From the NCBI GenBank assembly GCA_900765705.1, contig CAAFSR010000354.1, positions 1 to 12,691 of the forward strand: a stretch of DNA of 12,691 bases, read 5' to 3'. The notes under the pieces were generated by a model. It was not told the origin of the DNA. It made no database searches and saw only the letters and a program-made list of their open reading frames with translations. This DNA comes from an uncultured Faecalibacterium sp. Its GTDB lineage: Bacteria; Bacillota; Clostridia; Oscillospirales; Ruminococcaceae. This document shows, piece by piece, positions 12,463 to 12,691 of this stretch (within the stretch, counting starts at the first letter, position 1; each line of letters opens with the position of its first letter). Both the position numbers and the translations under genes were made by a program.

Positions 12463-12691
12463 TCACTCCGTGTAGTGTGCCAGGAACTGTTTCGTACGCT
12501 GCTCCCGGGGGTGGTCGATCAGCTGCTTTGCGGGGCCCTCTTCCACCACCACACCGCCGTCCATGAACAGGATGCGGTCGGCCACATCCCGGGCAAAGTG
12601 CATCTCGTGTGTCACAATGATCATGGTGGTCTTGCGGTCAGCCAGCTGGCGCAGCACCCGCAGCACCTCGCCGGTCAGCTCCGGGTCAAGG
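12463..12691 (-). CDS. Polar amino-acid ABC transporter ATP-binding protein, C-terminal part
   Basis: The last 76 codons of a gene whose 5' part lies beyond the right edge. It begins inside the Walker B/D-loop region (LDPELTGEVL), followed by TTMIIVTHEMHFARDVADRI, which holds the H-loop histidine. It ends FMDGGVVVEEGPAKQLIDHP and RTKQFLAHYTE, a C-terminus typical of GlnQ/ArtP/HisP-type ATPases of polar amino-acid importers. VTHEMxFAxxVADR is particularly diagnostic of that subfamily. The ATPase powers uptake through membrane partners that should lie further upstream. No terminator is seen directly after its stop codon; the hairpin at 12332-12358 may serve. Confidence 0.92.
   Translation of the reverse strand, partial: LDPELTGEVLRVLRQLADRKTTMIIVTHEMHFARDVADRILFMDGGVVVEEGPAKQLIDHPREQRTKQFLAHYTE

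Noticed and set aside
1..12691. CRISPR array, insertion sequence, prophage or toxin-antitoxin genes
   Set aside because: No regularly spaced direct repeats, transposase, integrase or phage motifs were seen on either strand; base composition looks even across the genes.

Overview
The window looks like chromosome of a GC-rich gut Clostridium, most likely an Oscillospiraceae member such as Faecalibacterium or a close relative. The reasons are a SCIFF-type ranthipeptide with its radical SAM maturase (a near-universal marker of Clostridia), a YaaL/DUF2508-like protein, an oleate hydratase, and Firmicutes-style AGGAGG ribosome binding sites. The genus is inferred from overall look; no search was possible. 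Every protein gene lies on the minus strand. The only plus-strand gene is a tRNA. Both window edges cut genes.

Read in the minus direction (right to left): the tail of a polar amino-acid ABC ATPase (12691-12463). Next is a MATE efflux transporter (12272-10911) whose leader carries an intrinsic-terminator hairpin between promoter and start codon. A three-gene unit follows: aconitase-family hydratase (10674-8398), PHP phosphoesterase (8383-7523) and a small TSCPD protein (7518-7255). It starts with a leader of about 185 nt and ends in a strong terminator. Then comes a monocistronic oleate hydratase (6891-5119), then a secreted twin-arginine-type 5'-nucleotidase/metallophosphatase (4840-3080). 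On the plus strand is tRNA-Gln(CUG) at 2753-2826, with a consensus promoter and terminator. Last is a minus-strand run of a DUF2508/YaaL-like protein (2523-2236), the 48-residue SCIFF peptide (2115-1969), its radical SAM/SPASM maturase (1901-450), and the first 151 codons of an Orn/Lys/Arg-decarboxylase-family protein (453-1), overlapping the maturase by four bases.

The most coherent system is the ribosomally made, post-translationally modified peptide locus at 450-2214. The precursor has its own near-consensus promoter. An intrinsic terminator sits between precursor and maturase, and would let the cell make much more peptide than enzyme. The precursor has Gly where the characterised family member has its cross-linked Thr.

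The least explained signal is a dispersed, structured intergenic repeat of about 111-114 bp. It is present twice in opposite orientation (2888-2998 and 7087-7200). Each copy has a 16-bp hairpin whose stem sequence differs but whose CGCA loop and GCA/TGC base are kept, followed by a highly conserved 48-nt block that can fold as a pseudoknot.
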